A DNA stretch of 64,000 bases from Sipunculus nudus (GCA_026874595.1 CM049313.1:32176008-32240007); one strand, 5' to 3'. Positions 1-13,123 are shown, counted from the first letter of the stretch. Made by a program: numbers and translations. Notes: generated by a model from the sequence alone, not told the origin.

Positions 1-799
1 AACGTCCTCATTTGAAATCAGTCAAGAATGAAGCCGGGGCGGGGGGGGGGGGGGGATATCAATTTAAAACAAGGCTAGATCAGCCAACATATTTGTGATG
101 TTATGGCAAATGATGTCTGCCTGGTCAAACACATTTGGGGCTATCAAATAATGTTTGTTTGTATGGGTTGCAGCTTAAACAAAATTATCAATGGCTTCAG
201 AAATGAATCATTGTTCAACTGACTTTGCGCAGCAGTTAGCAGGTGCATGCCTGACCCAGAAAGCTTTCTCATCCCAGCAGGTCGTCACGCTACAGCTGTT
301 AACATTGGCTTGGCCAATGGGAATGTAAAAACAAATTCACTAAACTTTGTCCATCCAGATGTTAAGATAATTAGTGCTCTTCAGTCTACTACCATGGGTT
401 ACGATGAATTAAAGCAGATTTCAGTACCCTGATGCCTTTATGGTTTGGCTTTCAGTTGTAACAATTCATATCCAGTAAATGAGTTATTTTATTCAAGTCA
501 GCAAAGAAGTGGAAAAAAATGAATTGTGTGTTTATGTCTGATCTAAAGTGTGGGAATAAAAAGAATCTTAATTATCTATTTAATATTAAACTTAAATGAA
601 TTCTTATTAACTGGATATTTGTTAAAAGGTTAAGAATAACTTGGAAATGAATTGACTTGTTGTTTCTTAAATTGTTTCTCAATGTAGCATTACAGACTAG
701 GTTTGTTGGCAGAATCAAGAACATTTATGGAATTTTTATCACAATTGATACTTGTCATGATTCTAATGTAAATTACTCAAATAAATTGATTGTTAACAG
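1..799. other. Intron of GNB5, no exon recognised
   Basis: This is AT-rich non-coding sequence upstream of the first visible GNB5 exon, with a poly-G tract at 41-55. The preceding GNB5 exon, which should end in an Ala-Cys-Gly stretch with a split glycine codon, is not present, so it lies to the left of the window. The 61-residue open frame at 247-432 has no flanking splice signals in phase and resembles nothing I know. Confidence 0.6.
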
Positions 800-926
800 G
801 GGCCTGGACAACAAGTGCACTCTGTATCCACTAAGTTTAGATGAAGATCCTGCCACAAAAAAGAGAGCAATAGCTACTCACACAAGCTACCTATCATGCT
901 GCAAATTCAACAACTCAGACCAACAG
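800..926 (+). CDS. GNB5: GNB5 exon (first visible): G protein beta-5, WD40 propeller
   Basis: This is an internal exon of the atypical G-protein beta subunit Gbeta5. In animals Gbeta5 binds the Ggamma-like domain of R7-family RGS proteins (RGS6/7/9/11) rather than an ordinary Ggamma, and the complex deactivates Gi/o in neurons and photoreceptors. The exon begins after TTAACAG at 799 with one base finishing a split Gly codon. It reads [16 protein letters not shown], then a [15 protein letters not shown] segment, and ends at CAG/GTAAG in phase 0. GLDNK, YPL and the H-T-x-Y-L-S run are diagnostic of Gbeta5 rather than Gbeta1-4, as recalled from the human protein. The six exons in this window give 228 codons, about the C-terminal two thirds of a roughly 350-residue protein. 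The N-terminal helix and first blades lie upstream of the window. No frameshift or stop is seen, so the gene looks intact. Confidence 0.93.
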
Positions 927-1114
927 GTAAGACATCTGCTCAGTTTTTTGCACAGCTGAGCAAAAGTCAGCCAAGCTATAGTGATCACATCCCATCCAGT
1001 GCCCAAAATCAGTTAATGAAATACATTTCTTAACATTTTAAAGTATTAATTTTAATTAACAAGTCTTCATATATGTAAATATATATATTTATATATGCTG
1101 ATATATATTCTATA

Positions 1115-1385
1115 TATTTTGCTTTTACACCCAAACTACTGGCTCATTAGGCCGGAGCTTATTCCGGATTCTGTAGCATGAAGCCACTCAGAAGTCATAT
1201 TCTTCCTGATTAGGATGCTTGTCAATTGCAGGTTACCTTCCCAGTATTTGCTGAAACCCATTTCCACTGCTGGGTGGAAAGTGGCACACTTGTGGTTGGG
1301 ACATTGTCCAATTGTCTTGGCACAGTGGGGGTCTGACCGGGATTAGAACTCACAACCTCTGGATCATTAGCCTGGCACCCTATTT
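1115..1385 (-). mobile_element. tRNA-derived SINE
   Basis: Read on the minus strand, the head near 1385-1325 carries a B-box-like GAGTTCTAATCCCGG (consensus GGTTCRANTCC) preceded by a degenerate A-box region (GCCAGGCTAATGATCC). An unrelated body follows to about 1115 and ends near a GGCCTAATGAGCC segment. A tRNA-like promoter on a longer non-tRNA body is the SINE layout. I cannot assign the tRNA of origin or the family. Confidence 0.6.
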
Positions 1386-1399
1386 TTATTATTTTTTTT

Positions 1400-2560
1400 T
1401 TAACATTTTTTTTAGGTGGAGGTAGCCACCTCCATTTTTTAATGCTAAATTAGGTACATACATATTCATAGATCTGCAGAATTCCATTCAGGTTTCGGAC
1501 AACGTGACAGGGCAGTATCACACACTTTCTTTCAATTTATATGCTGGCGTTAAGGCGAAAAAAATAATGTCTTTGTTTCCGGTTACCCGACCGACCCTAG
1601 ATTTACTGTGCGACCCTAAAATTTTTATTTGGATTCTGACTAAACAAGTAAAAGTCGAGGTTTGCGCGTGGAATTTTTAGGTGAAGTACGAATTAATGTC
1701 GACAACTTTAATCTGTCATACAGATACAAATTACGATGTTCTTTGATCGTCACTGACAGTTCAAATATACCTGCGAAAACGGCGTGTGGACGGTCATATT
1801 CATAAGGGGTTTGTCAGCTTAGAATGTAGTTCTGCGCAACAATTTTTTTTTTTAATTATAGGAAGCAGATAAATATCAAAAGTGTTCCACTGGAGAAATA
1901 AGCAGCTTCTTCCAGGCTTCCTCCGTGAATGTCTGAAAGCCGTGACCCGTCTGAGAACTGATTTGAGATCGTTCAAATTTGCCCTAAGTCCCGAAAATTT
2001 GCATCTTCCGTTAGGCCACATTAATGGCCCGCTTGTATGCACTGTCGCTAGTCGGCAATATTCGGAAGTGAGTGCCATCTTCAGCTATGCAAAGGAGTTG
2101 AAATGAACCAATGACATGACGTTTCGTCACTGCATGTAACCGTGGTTACCTATTCGGGTACATATGTACCCATATTTGTTCTGTCAATGATCACCTGAAC
2201 TTCGCTCAGGCACTGGCAGGAGTAAAAATGAACGATTTAATGAACATTGGCCAGTCATTTAACAAAAATTTAAACGCAAATTTGGCGTGGTGATCATTCA
2301 TTTTTGGCGATATTTTTTTATATAACGGCGGTAAATGATAAGAGCATATTCACAACTGCGATGTCAAATTTGACACCGGCGAATTGCCGATGTACATTTC
2401 TTATTTTAAACAAATATACTGATGTTATGATCACTTTATTTCCCTCAAATTAATGCATGCGTACTACATCATGGTTCAACAGTGTCATTTCGCAATTTCT
2501 GAGAGCGAATGAATGGCTGGCCGCTCATGTTAGCCTAAGAAGGTAAACCTGCCTGTTCGC
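1400..2560. other. CpG-richer intronic segment starting with a GGAGGT/ACCTCC hairpin
   Basis: The segment opens with a hairpin (GGAGGT-AGCC-ACCTCC, 1418-1433) between T-rich tracts. A similar hairpin recurs at about 32110-32130. The following kilobase has more CpG and GC than the surrounding intron. Short open frames occur on both strands (1800-2106) but lack splice context. I see no clear terminal repeats. It could be an old mobile element or a regulatory region; I cannot decide. Confidence 0.35.
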
Positions 2561-2568
2561 AAACTTAA

Positions 2569-5192
2569 TTTTTAGCTCAGCTGACTATAAGTCATCTGAG
2601 CTATAGTCGTGGTCCATTGTCCGTCGTCCGTCCGTCTGTCCGTCCGTCCGTAGATGTGGCACGTTTTGAAACCGTAAGACCTAGGAATCCAAAATTCGGC
2701 ATAATGTTAGATGTCCCCAAGATCTCCTACCAAGCCGAAAACTGGGTCTTTGCAACTTTGTTCCTTTGAGAAATTAAGGAAAAACCTCAATTTTATATTA
2801 AAAACCTATTTTCACACTTCAGGACTGCCTAATATCAAAACCACTCATCTGTTTTTCCTCATATTTACCATAAATATTCCTCTATATAGTTCCTATGTAC
2901 ATGCCAGAAATTATGTCTGTATTATTTAATTTAAAAAAGTTATGGGCCCAAACATAATGCATTTTGTAAAAAATCAGGAAAGATATTTGATCACTTAACA
3001 CAAAAAATGTTAAAGCTATGGACCTTTTTTCCAGTAATATAACTTTAATTAATCAAAATTAAATTGTATACCCAAAATTAGATGAAAATCTTTTAAATTT
3101 TTCAAAATATTAATAAAAATAAAAAATTGGTACCTTAAATTTTGCCCAACTTTGACCATGGCACGTTTTTTTCCTGTAAGTACTGTGGATTTAATTTTCA
3201 CAGCATGTTTTTGTTAGCATTTCAACTGTTAACACCAAAAATTTGAAACCAGTTGATCAAAAACTGTAGATTTTAATCAAGTTTTCAAGCATCATGTAAC
3301 ATATTGTTTACATCAAGCTAGTATTATGCAGTTTGCAAGAGCTCAGCTCCCCAGCTTCAGCTCTAAGTTCCTTAAATTCGGCATACAGTTAGATGTCTCC
3401 AAAATCCCCTACCATGCCAAGAATTTGGTCACTAGGACTTAATACCTTCGGGATATTAATGAAAAACTTCATTTTTCAATTAAAAACCCATTGTTACACT
3501 TCAAGACTGCCTAATATCAAAACCACTGATCTGACTTTAATTATAAATAATATACATATTTTTCATTCTCTATGCACATGCCAGAATGATGTCAGTATTG
3601 CTTAATTGTTTTAAGTTATGGGCCCAAACATAATGCACTTTGTAAAAAATCAAGAAATATATTTACTCCCTTAACAAGGGCATTGCTGAAGCTAGAGATT
3701 TTTTTGTCAGGGATGTAACATTATTTAATCAAGATTCAATTGAATACCCAAAATTAGTTCTGAATTTTTCAAATTTTATAAGTTATTAGTATAAATATAA
3801 AATTAGTACCTTAAATTTTGCCCAACTGTGACCATTGTAGTTTGTTTCCCGTGAGCACTGTTGATATAATTTTCATATCATGCACACATAAGGATTTCAG
3901 CTTTTTAGTTTAGAAAGCTGAAAGAAATTGGCCAAAAATTGTAGCTTTTATTAATGTTTTTTATGAGACCCTGTCAGACTTTGGCTCTCTCCAGCCCCTC
4001 TTGAGTCACCTGTATGTTGACCTTGTTGACCTTTCATCAAATTATGCACGCTTGAGGCGAGGCATACAGGAATCCAGGCAGCTTATGGCCAGCCACAGTT
4101 GATCCAGGTGTCCAACCCAACTCATCTAGTAGTTTTAACCAACAACATAACAATAAACAAGAAATTAATAAATTTTTCTTGGTTTTTAATAACAAATTAA
4201 AGAAAAATAGAAAAGGAATTTGTTAGTTTATAATAACAGGAAATTAACTTGCAGTTTCTATGATATAAGAATCTTGTATCGATGGGTAGAATGTCACATA
4301 TTCCAAATAACACCATGCAGTCACCTATGGCATTTTTCAGTTCAATTTTAATGATAAAGAAATAAATCATATTATTCATTACTAATCATTAGGGATCATA
4401 TGAAGGAAATTAATGATAGACAAAGAAGCAGTTGATAATATTAATCTAGATTCCTACTGTGTCTAGTGTGTACATTGATGTGAAATTAGTCCAAAATGAA
4501 TTTTTTACAGTTATTTTTTAATATAAATAAAAGCCATAAAACCAGGTACTTATGATCTTTATTTAAATGTGTGAATTTTGTATATTCTGGATTCTCAACA
4601 TCATTGTTTGGTGAAAACTGAATAAATACCAGACATGGTGCGAATACTTTGTAATTGTATTTAAATACGAATATGATTATGTACTCCATTATAAAATTTC
4701 TTGCATAAAGAATGGGAATTCAGGTAAAAATGAAAGTATATGAATACTTGTGCAAATACTTTCAAAATGTATTCATGAGTGCATTCATGAATATATTCTT
4801 TAATATTATTTTAATAATCATATCAGTTATATTTCAATTTAAAAAATCATATGATTCTCTTATTATTTTTAATAAAAAATATATTTGGGACAATATTTTT
4901 AATTTTTTTTAATAAATAGTTAAACTCTTATATTATATGTTCTGCTTATAAGTTATATGGCCAAGTCAAAATCTGTGTGACAATAGTACTCCATTTGTTA
5001 ATAAAATAAATGAAATCAATCCTCTTCCCTGTCTCCAAAGGTACTATCAAAATCATACATAAGCTAAACAACAACAACTCATAATACAGCTTATATAAAT
5101 TACCACACAAAACCAGCATGTGCCTCATTTCTAAATAATATTTTTTTATCATATATAACAGCTGAGCGTCGTGACCCATAGGTCCCTTGTTT
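2569..5192 (+). mobile_element. Helentron-like non-autonomous element, AGCTCAGCTGA family (copy A)
   Basis: The element starts in a T-run followed by AGCTCAGCTGA (2574-2584). A second partly complementary arm (GTCATCTGAGC) makes a 5' hairpin, then comes a (TCCG)n tract at about 2622-2652. The 3' end carries CAGCTGAGC (5159-5167, inverted relative to the 5' motif), then a small hairpin GACC-CATA-GGTC (5173-5184) and CCTTGTTT. No long open frame is present. A nearly identical 2.6-kb copy lies at 17059-19684. The layout matches HINE/Helentron non-autonomous elements as known from the literature; the family assignment is inferred. Confidence 0.7.
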
Positions 5193-5477
5193 TTGTCAGC
5201 GACCAGCTTATCATTCCTTTAAAGTTACTTCGCTTCACTTCTTATATGAGATTGAACAAACACCTATTTCTCCAAGAGAGAATGGTTCTAATGGGTCAAT
5301 ATTTGATCATACTGTACACAGATCGGCACAGATATGCATAAACATAATTCTATTTACCATTTTATACTGAAATATGTCACATTAACTGAATTAAAAAAAA
5401 ATTAAAAAAAAAAATTCCCGACCTACCTACCCTATTTTTCTCTGGCATGTAATTGGAAACAAAGACCTTTTTTTTCA

Positions 5478-5757
5478 GGCCTAACCAGGCCCTGTGAATA
5501 CTACACCAGTGGGCCCTTGGTGCATAATTGACCCTATTGCCGAGTCATACCACTGAGGAATCCCCCAAAAATGCAATCGTTTGTGAGTGAAACACAGCTG
5601 GGGGGGGGGGGTCGGGCACGGCCTTCCAATTAAGCCTGCATAGCTCCATTCTGGATGGGGACCTGTGGAAAATTTCACAGCCTTGGCTGAGTTTCAAACT
5701 CAAAATCTCCTGGCTATGAGTCCTGTGCTCTACCCTGAGCCACAGAAGCTGGGCAAC
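5478..5757 (-). mobile_element. tRNA-derived SINE (Met-like head)
   Basis: On the minus strand from 5757 the sequence reads as a tRNA-like head. An A-box-like TGGCTCAGGGTAGAGC is followed by GGACTCATAGCC (CAT in anticodon position) and a B-box-like GAGTTTGAAACTC. A non-tRNA body follows to about 5478 and includes a poly-C tract on that strand (poly-G at 5600-5611 on +). A free-standing tRNA gene is unlikely because no acceptor stem pairs and the body continues far past tRNA length. Confidence 0.65.
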
Positions 5758-5784
5758 TTTATCCTTTTGGATTTATGGGTCACA

Positions 5785-5803
5785 AGGTCAAAGGTCAAGG
5801 TCA
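5785..5803 (+). promoter_or_regulatory. Three AGGTCA nuclear-receptor half-sites in direct repeat
   Basis: Three perfect AGGTCA hexamers lie in direct orientation, the first two spaced by one base (DR1) and the last two abutting. DR1 of AGGTCA is the consensus bound by RXR/HNF4-type receptors. The motif recurs in repeats elsewhere in the window, so it may be a repeat component rather than a GNB5 control site. Confidence 0.4.
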
Positions 5804-6627
5804 CATGAGCTGTCCTCAAATTTGTTTCTGGAGGATAACTCCAGTTTGAATTACCTTATTGATTTCAAAATTGATATATTTATGGCCCACCACTAATGTA
5901 AGAACCCTTTTGTTTCAGGCTTAACCAATACACCTACACCCCCCGTGTATGCTGTATATAAATAAATATAAAGCTATTGTACCACTTAGGTAGATATTGA
6001 AACCCAGGAATATGTACCTTCCTCCTATATTAAAATTGAGGTTATGTCTGTGTATTTGATTGTGCCAGTACTATTGGATATCCATCCTGGCTGCTGTCAG
6101 TTATGTAAGAAAAAAGGGTGCATTTAATCCCTGTCAAATTGCATGTTGGTTTAACCATCTCATAACAAAGTCCAACTTAAAACACATCTAGTTAGAATAA
6201 CAAATGATTAAACTTTCCCTATATTGTGGTATAAATGTCTTAAAAACTGATGTTTTTTTGTATTGAAAAAGTATATTGAACATAGATCAAATGAAATACA
6301 AATTTACCTGATATTATAACATATGAAGCCCGAGACCTCTAATTCGGGATTCATGCACATAGATGGTGACATATAGATTCAGATTAGGCCATTAGTTTGA
6401 ATGAATGATTTTTGGGATCAAAACTTGGTCATCTGAGATGGTTTGACAGTATATGTTTTAAAACAGTTTTCACTTCTAAATTAATTACTGAAATGATGTT
6501 TGAGAAAACAACAAAATCATCACAATTATTCCCATGATATTGTCAAATATTTAACTGAAAATTTACCATATAACATCTGATGCATATACTAAGTATTTTA
6601 CCATATATAGATATTGTTTGTTGGCAG

Positions 6628-6771
6628 ATATTGACAGGCAGTGGTGACAGTACCTGTGCACTCTGGGATGTTGAAAGTGGTACACTGATTCAGAGTTTCC
6701 ATGGCCAGGCAGGTGATGTGATGAGTCTCGATCTTAGTCCATCAGAATCAGGGAATATATTTGTTTCTGGG
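6628..6771 (+). CDS. GNB5: GNB5 exon (second visible)
   Basis: This exon encodes 48 whole codons from [18 protein letters not shown] to the NIFVSG end. It is bounded by TTGGCAG (6627) and donor GTAGGT (6772), phase 0 at both ends. It carries one WD40 blade: the [10 protein letters not shown] strand with its WD dipeptide, then [18 protein letters not shown], the start of the next blade. The exon boundaries fall at the same residues as I recall for the vertebrate gene (between Gln and Ile, and within Ser-Gly/Gly-Cys-Asp). Confidence 0.94.
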
Positions 6772-7420
6772 GTAGGTGTAAACTTTCAAGGCAAATTTCA
6801 CAGTATACAATTGTGTAATCTTCAATATGATTTATTTGAATTGACAGAACACTCCTAATTCAATAAGTATATTCCAAGTGGTCCTTTATATTATTAGCTC
6901 ATAAGTCATCTGAGCTATAGTCATGGTCCATTGTCCGTCGTCTGTCCGTCTGGCCGTCCGTCGATCCGTCCGTAGATGTGGCACATTTTGAAACAGTAAG
7001 ACCTAGGAATCCAAAATTCAGCATAATGTTAGATGTCCCCTAGATCTCCTACCAGGCCAAAAACTGGGTCTTTGCGACTTCGTTCCTTTGAGAAATTAAG
7101 GAAAAACCTCAATTTTTTATTAAAATCCTATTTTCACACTTCAGGACTGCCTAATATCAAAACCACTCATCTGTTTTTCCTCATATTTACCATAAATATT
7201 CCACTATATAGTTCCTATGTACATGCCAGAAATTAAGTCTGTTAAGTATAAATTCTTTAAGTGATGGGCCCAAACATAATGGACTTTGTAAAAAATCAGG
7301 AAAAAAATTTACTCACTTAACATGAAAAATTTTGAAACTCGAGTCTATTTTCCCAAGTATATAACTATGTTTAATGAAGATTCAATTGTTTATTTAAAAT
7401 TAGATCTGAATTTTGTAAAT

Positions 7421-10308
7421 TTTTAGCGAACCTGTGAGCTTATGCGATGGTGCGGCGTCGTCAGTCGTGTGTCGTGCGTTGTGCGTCGTCTGTACGTTAA
7501 CCATAGCTATCTCAAAAACGGCAGGAGTTAGCATCGCCAAATATTTTGCAAATAATCAGTCATCCAAAAAACTATATTGGATTTTGCTTATTTTTTGGCT
7601 CACTGCATTTTCTTAGATTTTATAGGGAAAAAGCTAAAAAAGCTTTAAAAATCTTCTTCTCCGAAACTGTCCAGCCAAATTGTCCAATATTTCACAGAAA
7701 TGATCCCTGGAACAATCTTTCTCAAGTTTGTTCGAATGGTTCCAATTTGGAGATTTTTGGCCGAGTTACAGGAGGTTGAACTTTGTTAATTGTGCAAAAA
7801 AGCATATTAAAATTTAAATCTCAGAAACGGCTGGAGCTGTCATCACCAAATTTTATGCCAACGTTGGTCACATAGGTCATATCTGAAATTGAGGTATTGG
7901 TGGCGCCACCTGCATCGGCCTTTTTTGTACAGGGTCATCAGTGCCTGTATCACACTGAGGGCTACAAAAAAACTTCTTCTCTGAAACCATATGGCCAAAA
8001 TGTTTAATATCACACAGAAATGATCCTAGGGTAGTGCTTTCTGAAGTTTGTTCAAATGGTCTCTTTTCAGTGAATTTTGGCTAAGTTATTTGAAGCTGAA
8101 TTTAGTCATATGCCATAACAGCCCATTTTAGCTCAGTGGCTACAAAGATCTTCTCCTCAAAAACCACTGGGCCAAATTCTTAAATCTTATGCATTAATTA
8201 TCCTCAGATGTTGATTATTCAAGTTTGTTCAAGTGGTTTTGGTTCAGTGCTTTTTGGCTGAGTTACGGGAAGCTGAATTTAGCCAGTTTGCTGTATCTTC
8301 CTATATGAGTTATAAACCTGTGAAACGTTTTTCGACTAATGCCACTGAAGCCAGTTTGTTAAATATTTTACAAGAATAATCCCTTCAATAATATCATAAT
8401 AATTGTCATTAATGATTCCACATGAATGATTTTTGGCTGAATTATGGAGATTGAATTGAGTCATTTTACCATATATGTTAGCTTTGTTATGCTGTTACAT
8501 CTAGCCTGGCACCTGTTTATCAGCATCTATTACATCATGCCACTAGACATTTAGATTTCAGGTTTTCTTTGGTTAATATTGACAAGAAAGTTTTTTTAAA
8601 AGCTTTTAACAAAATAAGATTTATGATATAAATTATTCATCATACCAGTCAATGTTACAATCAGGGATATTCAGCTCTCTGTGGCTATATAAAGACAACT
8701 GTACGTGGAATATAAATTATTGGTATCCCTACTCAACTTAATTCAAGAATTTGCCATCAATGAGATATATCTGTATTTTAATTTTGCATTCAGTATGCAT
8801 CCGTAATAATTTTACATATATTCCTGATTTCTTTTTTATAAAAAAGTCAGCTGAAAAGCATTTTGTCTTGGGAAAATAAATTTCAAAGTTATTTCAAGTA
8901 GGGACCACTTTTGTGTACAGATGGCAGCACTTGGTTTACCATTGGCAGATTGCCGGTGCCTTGATGTTGGCCATTAGCCAAGATGATGTCAGCTCTATAA
9001 ATAGTTTTGGCACAGTGCGAGGATTGGAAGAAGTGCAGCCAGGTAGAGGTCAAGAGTTCACTCAGTGCAGTAGCTGCATTCTATTTATAGCTTTGGAAGA
9101 CTGCTCACTGCATCATATTTGGCGCCAAAGTTCAGCCTGAATCTATTTATAGCTTTGGCAGACTGCCAACTGTGTCAGATTATGCAATAGGTCAAGAGTT
9201 CACTCAGTGCAGCCAGGTACAGGTCAAAAGTTCAGTCTAACCAGGTGCAGGTCAAGAGTTCACTCAGTGCAGCAATTTGTCACAGGTCACTCGGGGGCAA
9301 CTGCCTTACTCACCTAAGCCTTGTCAGCCCAGTGCATCAAACTCTGGGGAAGTTTGATGTATTGGACTGATATTTTGACCTTTCTATGCGTCTTTGATGG
9401 TATTCTTATTTACAAGACAGGTAGTGCCACCTACATTGACTTTTGCAGTGTATGCGCCTGCTTATTTCTACAGAGGAATTTGATACATCAGCCTAAAATT
9501 GGGCATGTTTATACATATCGGGTAGCTTTACAGTGTACAAGACTGGTGGCGCCACCTACAATAATTTTTGCACAGTGTATGTCCCTGCTTATTTCACAGG
9601 AGGGGTTTGACATATCAGTCTGACATTGGGCATATTTATATATCTCTTCTTTGTATATAAGACTGGTGGTGCCAGCTACAATCATTGTATCCGCAAGTCG
9701 GATGTTTTCAGTCGGATGCCGACGCTGCCGCAATCGCCGCATAGGTTTCCGTAGAACTCCTCCATAACCACTCGGCAGAATTTTTAAAATTCTTAATTAT
9801 GATCAGTCACATGTGAACTGCTGCGCCCTCATTTTTGGTAGACCTCTGACCTTTCCTCTCTGCCCAGTGTCCATTTGTGCGTCTGTTTCCACACATAAAC
9901 CCACATATCTCGGGAACCGTTTGACTGATAAGGCTAAAGATTTTGCACAAATGTAGCTCTTGGAGGCTTTATAACATACACTAAAAATGGTGCCGGCACC
10001 TGCAACCAATTTTGCACAGTGTCCATCTGTTCATCTGCCTTGGGATAAAAACACTCATATCTCAGGACTGGTTTGAAATATCCCCCTGAAATTTTGCATG
10101 TGTATAGATCGCACATAGCTCTTAATCATACACAAAATTGGTGGTGCCATCTGCCACCATTTTTGCACAGCGTCCGTTTAGTGTTTAGTACTTGCATTGT
10201 TCATATACATGTTACGCATGTTCTTGAAAAGTAATGGTCCAGCATTGAAGTATTATACCTGGTGTAATCTCATTGCACAGGTTCCCATTAGGCCTGTAGG
10301 CCTTGTTT
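7421..10308 (+). mobile_element. Helentron-like element, GAACCTGTG family, nested insertion
   Basis: This 2.9-kb insertion begins TTTTAGC then GAACCTGTG (7428-7436). It ends with the inverted CACAGGTTC (10276-10284), a hairpin AGGCC-TGTA-GGCCT (10290-10303) and CTTGTTT. Inside are internal repeats containing GGTGGCGCCACC (7899-7910 and 9545-9556). There is also a section from about 9686 (TTGTATCCGC onward) related to the 32393-33290 element. No coding capacity is seen. An inverted relative occupies about 37962-39740. Confidence 0.6.
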
Positions 10309-11377
10309 AAGTTATTAGCATAAAAATAAAATCAGTACCTTAAATTTTGCCCAAATTTGACCATGGCACGTTTTTTTCCCGTAAATACCATCGATTTAAT
10401 TTTCACAGCATGTAAACAAAAATATTTAATTTGTTTAAATCTGAAATTTGAAAATAAAAGCTTGAAAATTAAGCTAGTTATTGATTTTTTTCTTGAGGCT
10501 CTATTGTAGACATTTGCTTTGATTACAGATTACAGATGCAGGGTCCCATTCCAGGTCACTGGAAGTCAGCTACAGCAGGGTTTCTGATTTGTTACAGTCA
10601 CTGGGGGAGATCCCCTGCTGTGACAGGTGTACAGTTATTCTCATATCACCACACCAACCATCCCCCCCCCCCCTCCTGCAAACCCAACCCACCAAGTGTT
10701 ATGCAGTGATTGTTATTGTTTTCACTGTATCTCCTTAATTGTAATGCTGTTTCCACTCTGATATGCAAAAACTTTCCTTGAAAAAGTAATTCAAGGTGTA
10801 ATCCAGAAGATGCAATGTTGTGTAATGTAGCATTTTTAAAGAAATCAATTTTCTTTTAAATGAATTTAATAAATATAATTGAACCCATCAGTATGCTTAA
10901 ATTATTATAAAATATGAAGCACATTAATGATTATGGATAAATAAAGACACAATTAAAAATTGTGAAATCTAAATCAAGTATTATTTTTAGATATTTATTG
11001 TTTTGCAGATTTAAAAGATATATTTTTGTGGTAAAAAATAAATAAACATTTTTATGCATGATGTGGTGTTATCTGATAAGATTGAGATTTATGATGATGC
11101 AATTGAGAATTATGAATCAACTTTTATATTCAGATATATATGTTATATTGGAAATGTATAGAAACAAACTTTAATTTAAAAAAAAAAATTGATGTGATAA
11201 AAAAATGAGGATTTAATACAAATATTTGTTCATTATTTTCCTGCCTCAGCAGATTTTGAGATCAGGCTTTGTTTGCCCTGTTTTATGTTGTTAATTAGTA
11301 ATATTTCAACTGTATACATTTCATAAAAAAATACATATATATTTAATAATATATATTACACAAAAAAATAGATTCAA

Positions 11378-13123
11378 CAGAGTTTGCGAAATCTTCCAGT
11401 CCTCAGCAGGACAGTGGGTCCTGCTGCAGAAGACTTATTGCCGGTCCTGTCAAATCTCTGTAGGACCTGCCGTTAAGTATGTTAATTCAGTGAACGGTAA
11501 CAAACAGAAAGCCTATGTAACAATAAGTGTCAATAGTTTTATTGTGAATTTATGAATATCAATAAAACAAACCTCTTAACATATTCGGAGATATTTTGTT
11601 TGTGTGCACTGATTAGCCTACTCCTGGCTTGGAACTTAAACTGGGTTATTTTACCTGTTAATTACACCTATAATATATAACCATACTGATTATCCTCTCA
11701 AATTTGTAAACATGTTTATATTTTATATGTGGCTGTTGATAGTGACGTGAACTGACTTTTCCAAAAATAAATTTTATTGTTACTAATATTTTTTACCTTT
11801 CTGAATAAAATCAATGAACTTGAATATTATTAAATGTCTATTGACATTTAAATAACAATCAGCGATGAAAATATTAGCTTATTATAATTCTTATGTGTCA
11901 CAATTACAGACCTATCTGATGTTATTTGACTGCGTAAGTCAAAATTTCGCTCTTATACCCGGGCCAGACTTGCACTTAGAGCAGAATCATACTCAGAATC
12001 AATTCTGAATAGAAACGACCTCAGGTAAGTGGTAACAGACAGGATCCGCTCCGAGAACCCTAGCACTAAATTTACATGAAATCACATAATTCTTATCTTA
12101 TTGGACATTTAACCTTATGATTATGATCACTTCCTAGACTTTGTCAGTGCCAGGATCAATATTAAATTATACTTTATTTGCCAAATTTTACTCAGGGCTT
12201 ATAGTCTTGGTTGAAAAATTAGTTTCATAGACACCATGAGCTTTTTCCGAACAGCGTGACCGATATCCGCACACTCATTCCCGCCAAAAATTTTATGAAT
12301 GAAGTCACGTGAGCAGATTCTTACTATGAATATCTGATTGGCCCTCTGGCTACTGGGAGTCGTCACTTAGCCACTCATAGGAACGTAGGCGTGGCAAATC
12401 ACCAGTCAGTCACCAAGGTCTGTCTGGGTGTTAAAATAGAATCTGACATAGCTGGTTGACAAAGATGGATAACGAAAAGAACTCTGTTAATGCCGAAAGG
12501 CGATGAACATTCACATTATATATGAGCAAATGAAAAGGATATCCTCTTGTTGATGTTTAACCGCTACTTGCCCAATTTTGAGTGCAATGTGCGCCTATTA
12601 TTATCTGTAATTTCATCAAACCAGCGGGAAAACTCTTCTGTTTTGCAGTGTTTTGCCTGCTTGGCGAAAATGTGAAAATCCTGTGAATGGTTTGGGAACC
12701 AAATTGTCTGGTCTTGACGCCTCTGCTTAATATGCCACCACGATTGCCACACAAATAATTGTCTATGCTAACAACAATTAGTGTGATTCTCGGCGAATTC
12801 GTCTTTTACAGAGATATCGTAACTGCACTAGTGTATCAAGACTATTTTTATTCTGTGCCCGTCTGCTGATCAAATGCAACGAGCAACACGAAAACGCACG
12901 TGGGAGTGTTTACACAGAGATTTTTAAACATGCTTTATTATAATCTAAGAAAATAGGTCTCTGAATCAAACGATATTGTTGGAAAAAGGCCAGTGGACCA
13001 AGTTGTGCAAAACCAAACATTTTTCTTAGGCGGACAATAGGTCCGGCTGAATTAGAGATCCTATCGGACCCTCATATATCTAGCCGGTCAGGTCCGCAAG
13101 ACCGATGGATTTCGCATACTCTG
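11378..13123. mobile_element. hAT-like non-autonomous DNA transposon, 1746 bp
   Basis: The terminal inverted repeats are 16 bp (CAGAGTTTGCGAAATC at 11378-11393; complement CAGAGTATGCGAAATC at 13108-13123; 15 of 16 match). The flanking ATTCAA duplications are at 11372-11377 and 13124-13129. Both subterminal regions are dense in GGTCC/GGACC motifs. The related sequence at 22800-22830 (ATAGATCCAATTGAGC) is an empty-site comparator. CAGNG ends suggest the hAT superfamily, although a 6-bp duplication is shorter than the usual 8. A 62-codon open frame at 12564-12752 (minus) could be a transposase remnant but I do not recognise it. Confidence 0.65.

Larger units (their letters stand above)
5193..6627. 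other. GNB5 intron remainder with SINE and unique sequence
   Basis: Outside the SINE at 5478-5757 this stretch is AT-rich intron. It contains one direct repeat of AGGTCA half-sites (5785-5803) and ends in the branch/acceptor region TTGTTTGTTGGCAG before the exon at 6628. No other gene is seen. Confidence 0.5.

Noticed and set aside
247-432. 61-codon open frame near the window start as a possible upstream GNB5 exon
   Set aside because: It has no WD40 features, does not match the expected Gbeta5 sequence before the glycine junction, and no donor leaves the required phase.
5690-5757. tRNA-Met gene on the minus strand
   Set aside because: A- and B-box-like motifs are present but there is no pairing acceptor stem and the similarity continues into a long body, as in a SINE.
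12557-12754. Intact transposase inside the hAT-like element
   Set aside because: Only two short overlapping frames of 62-65 codons exist, with no recognisable catalytic motifs; at most a remnant.
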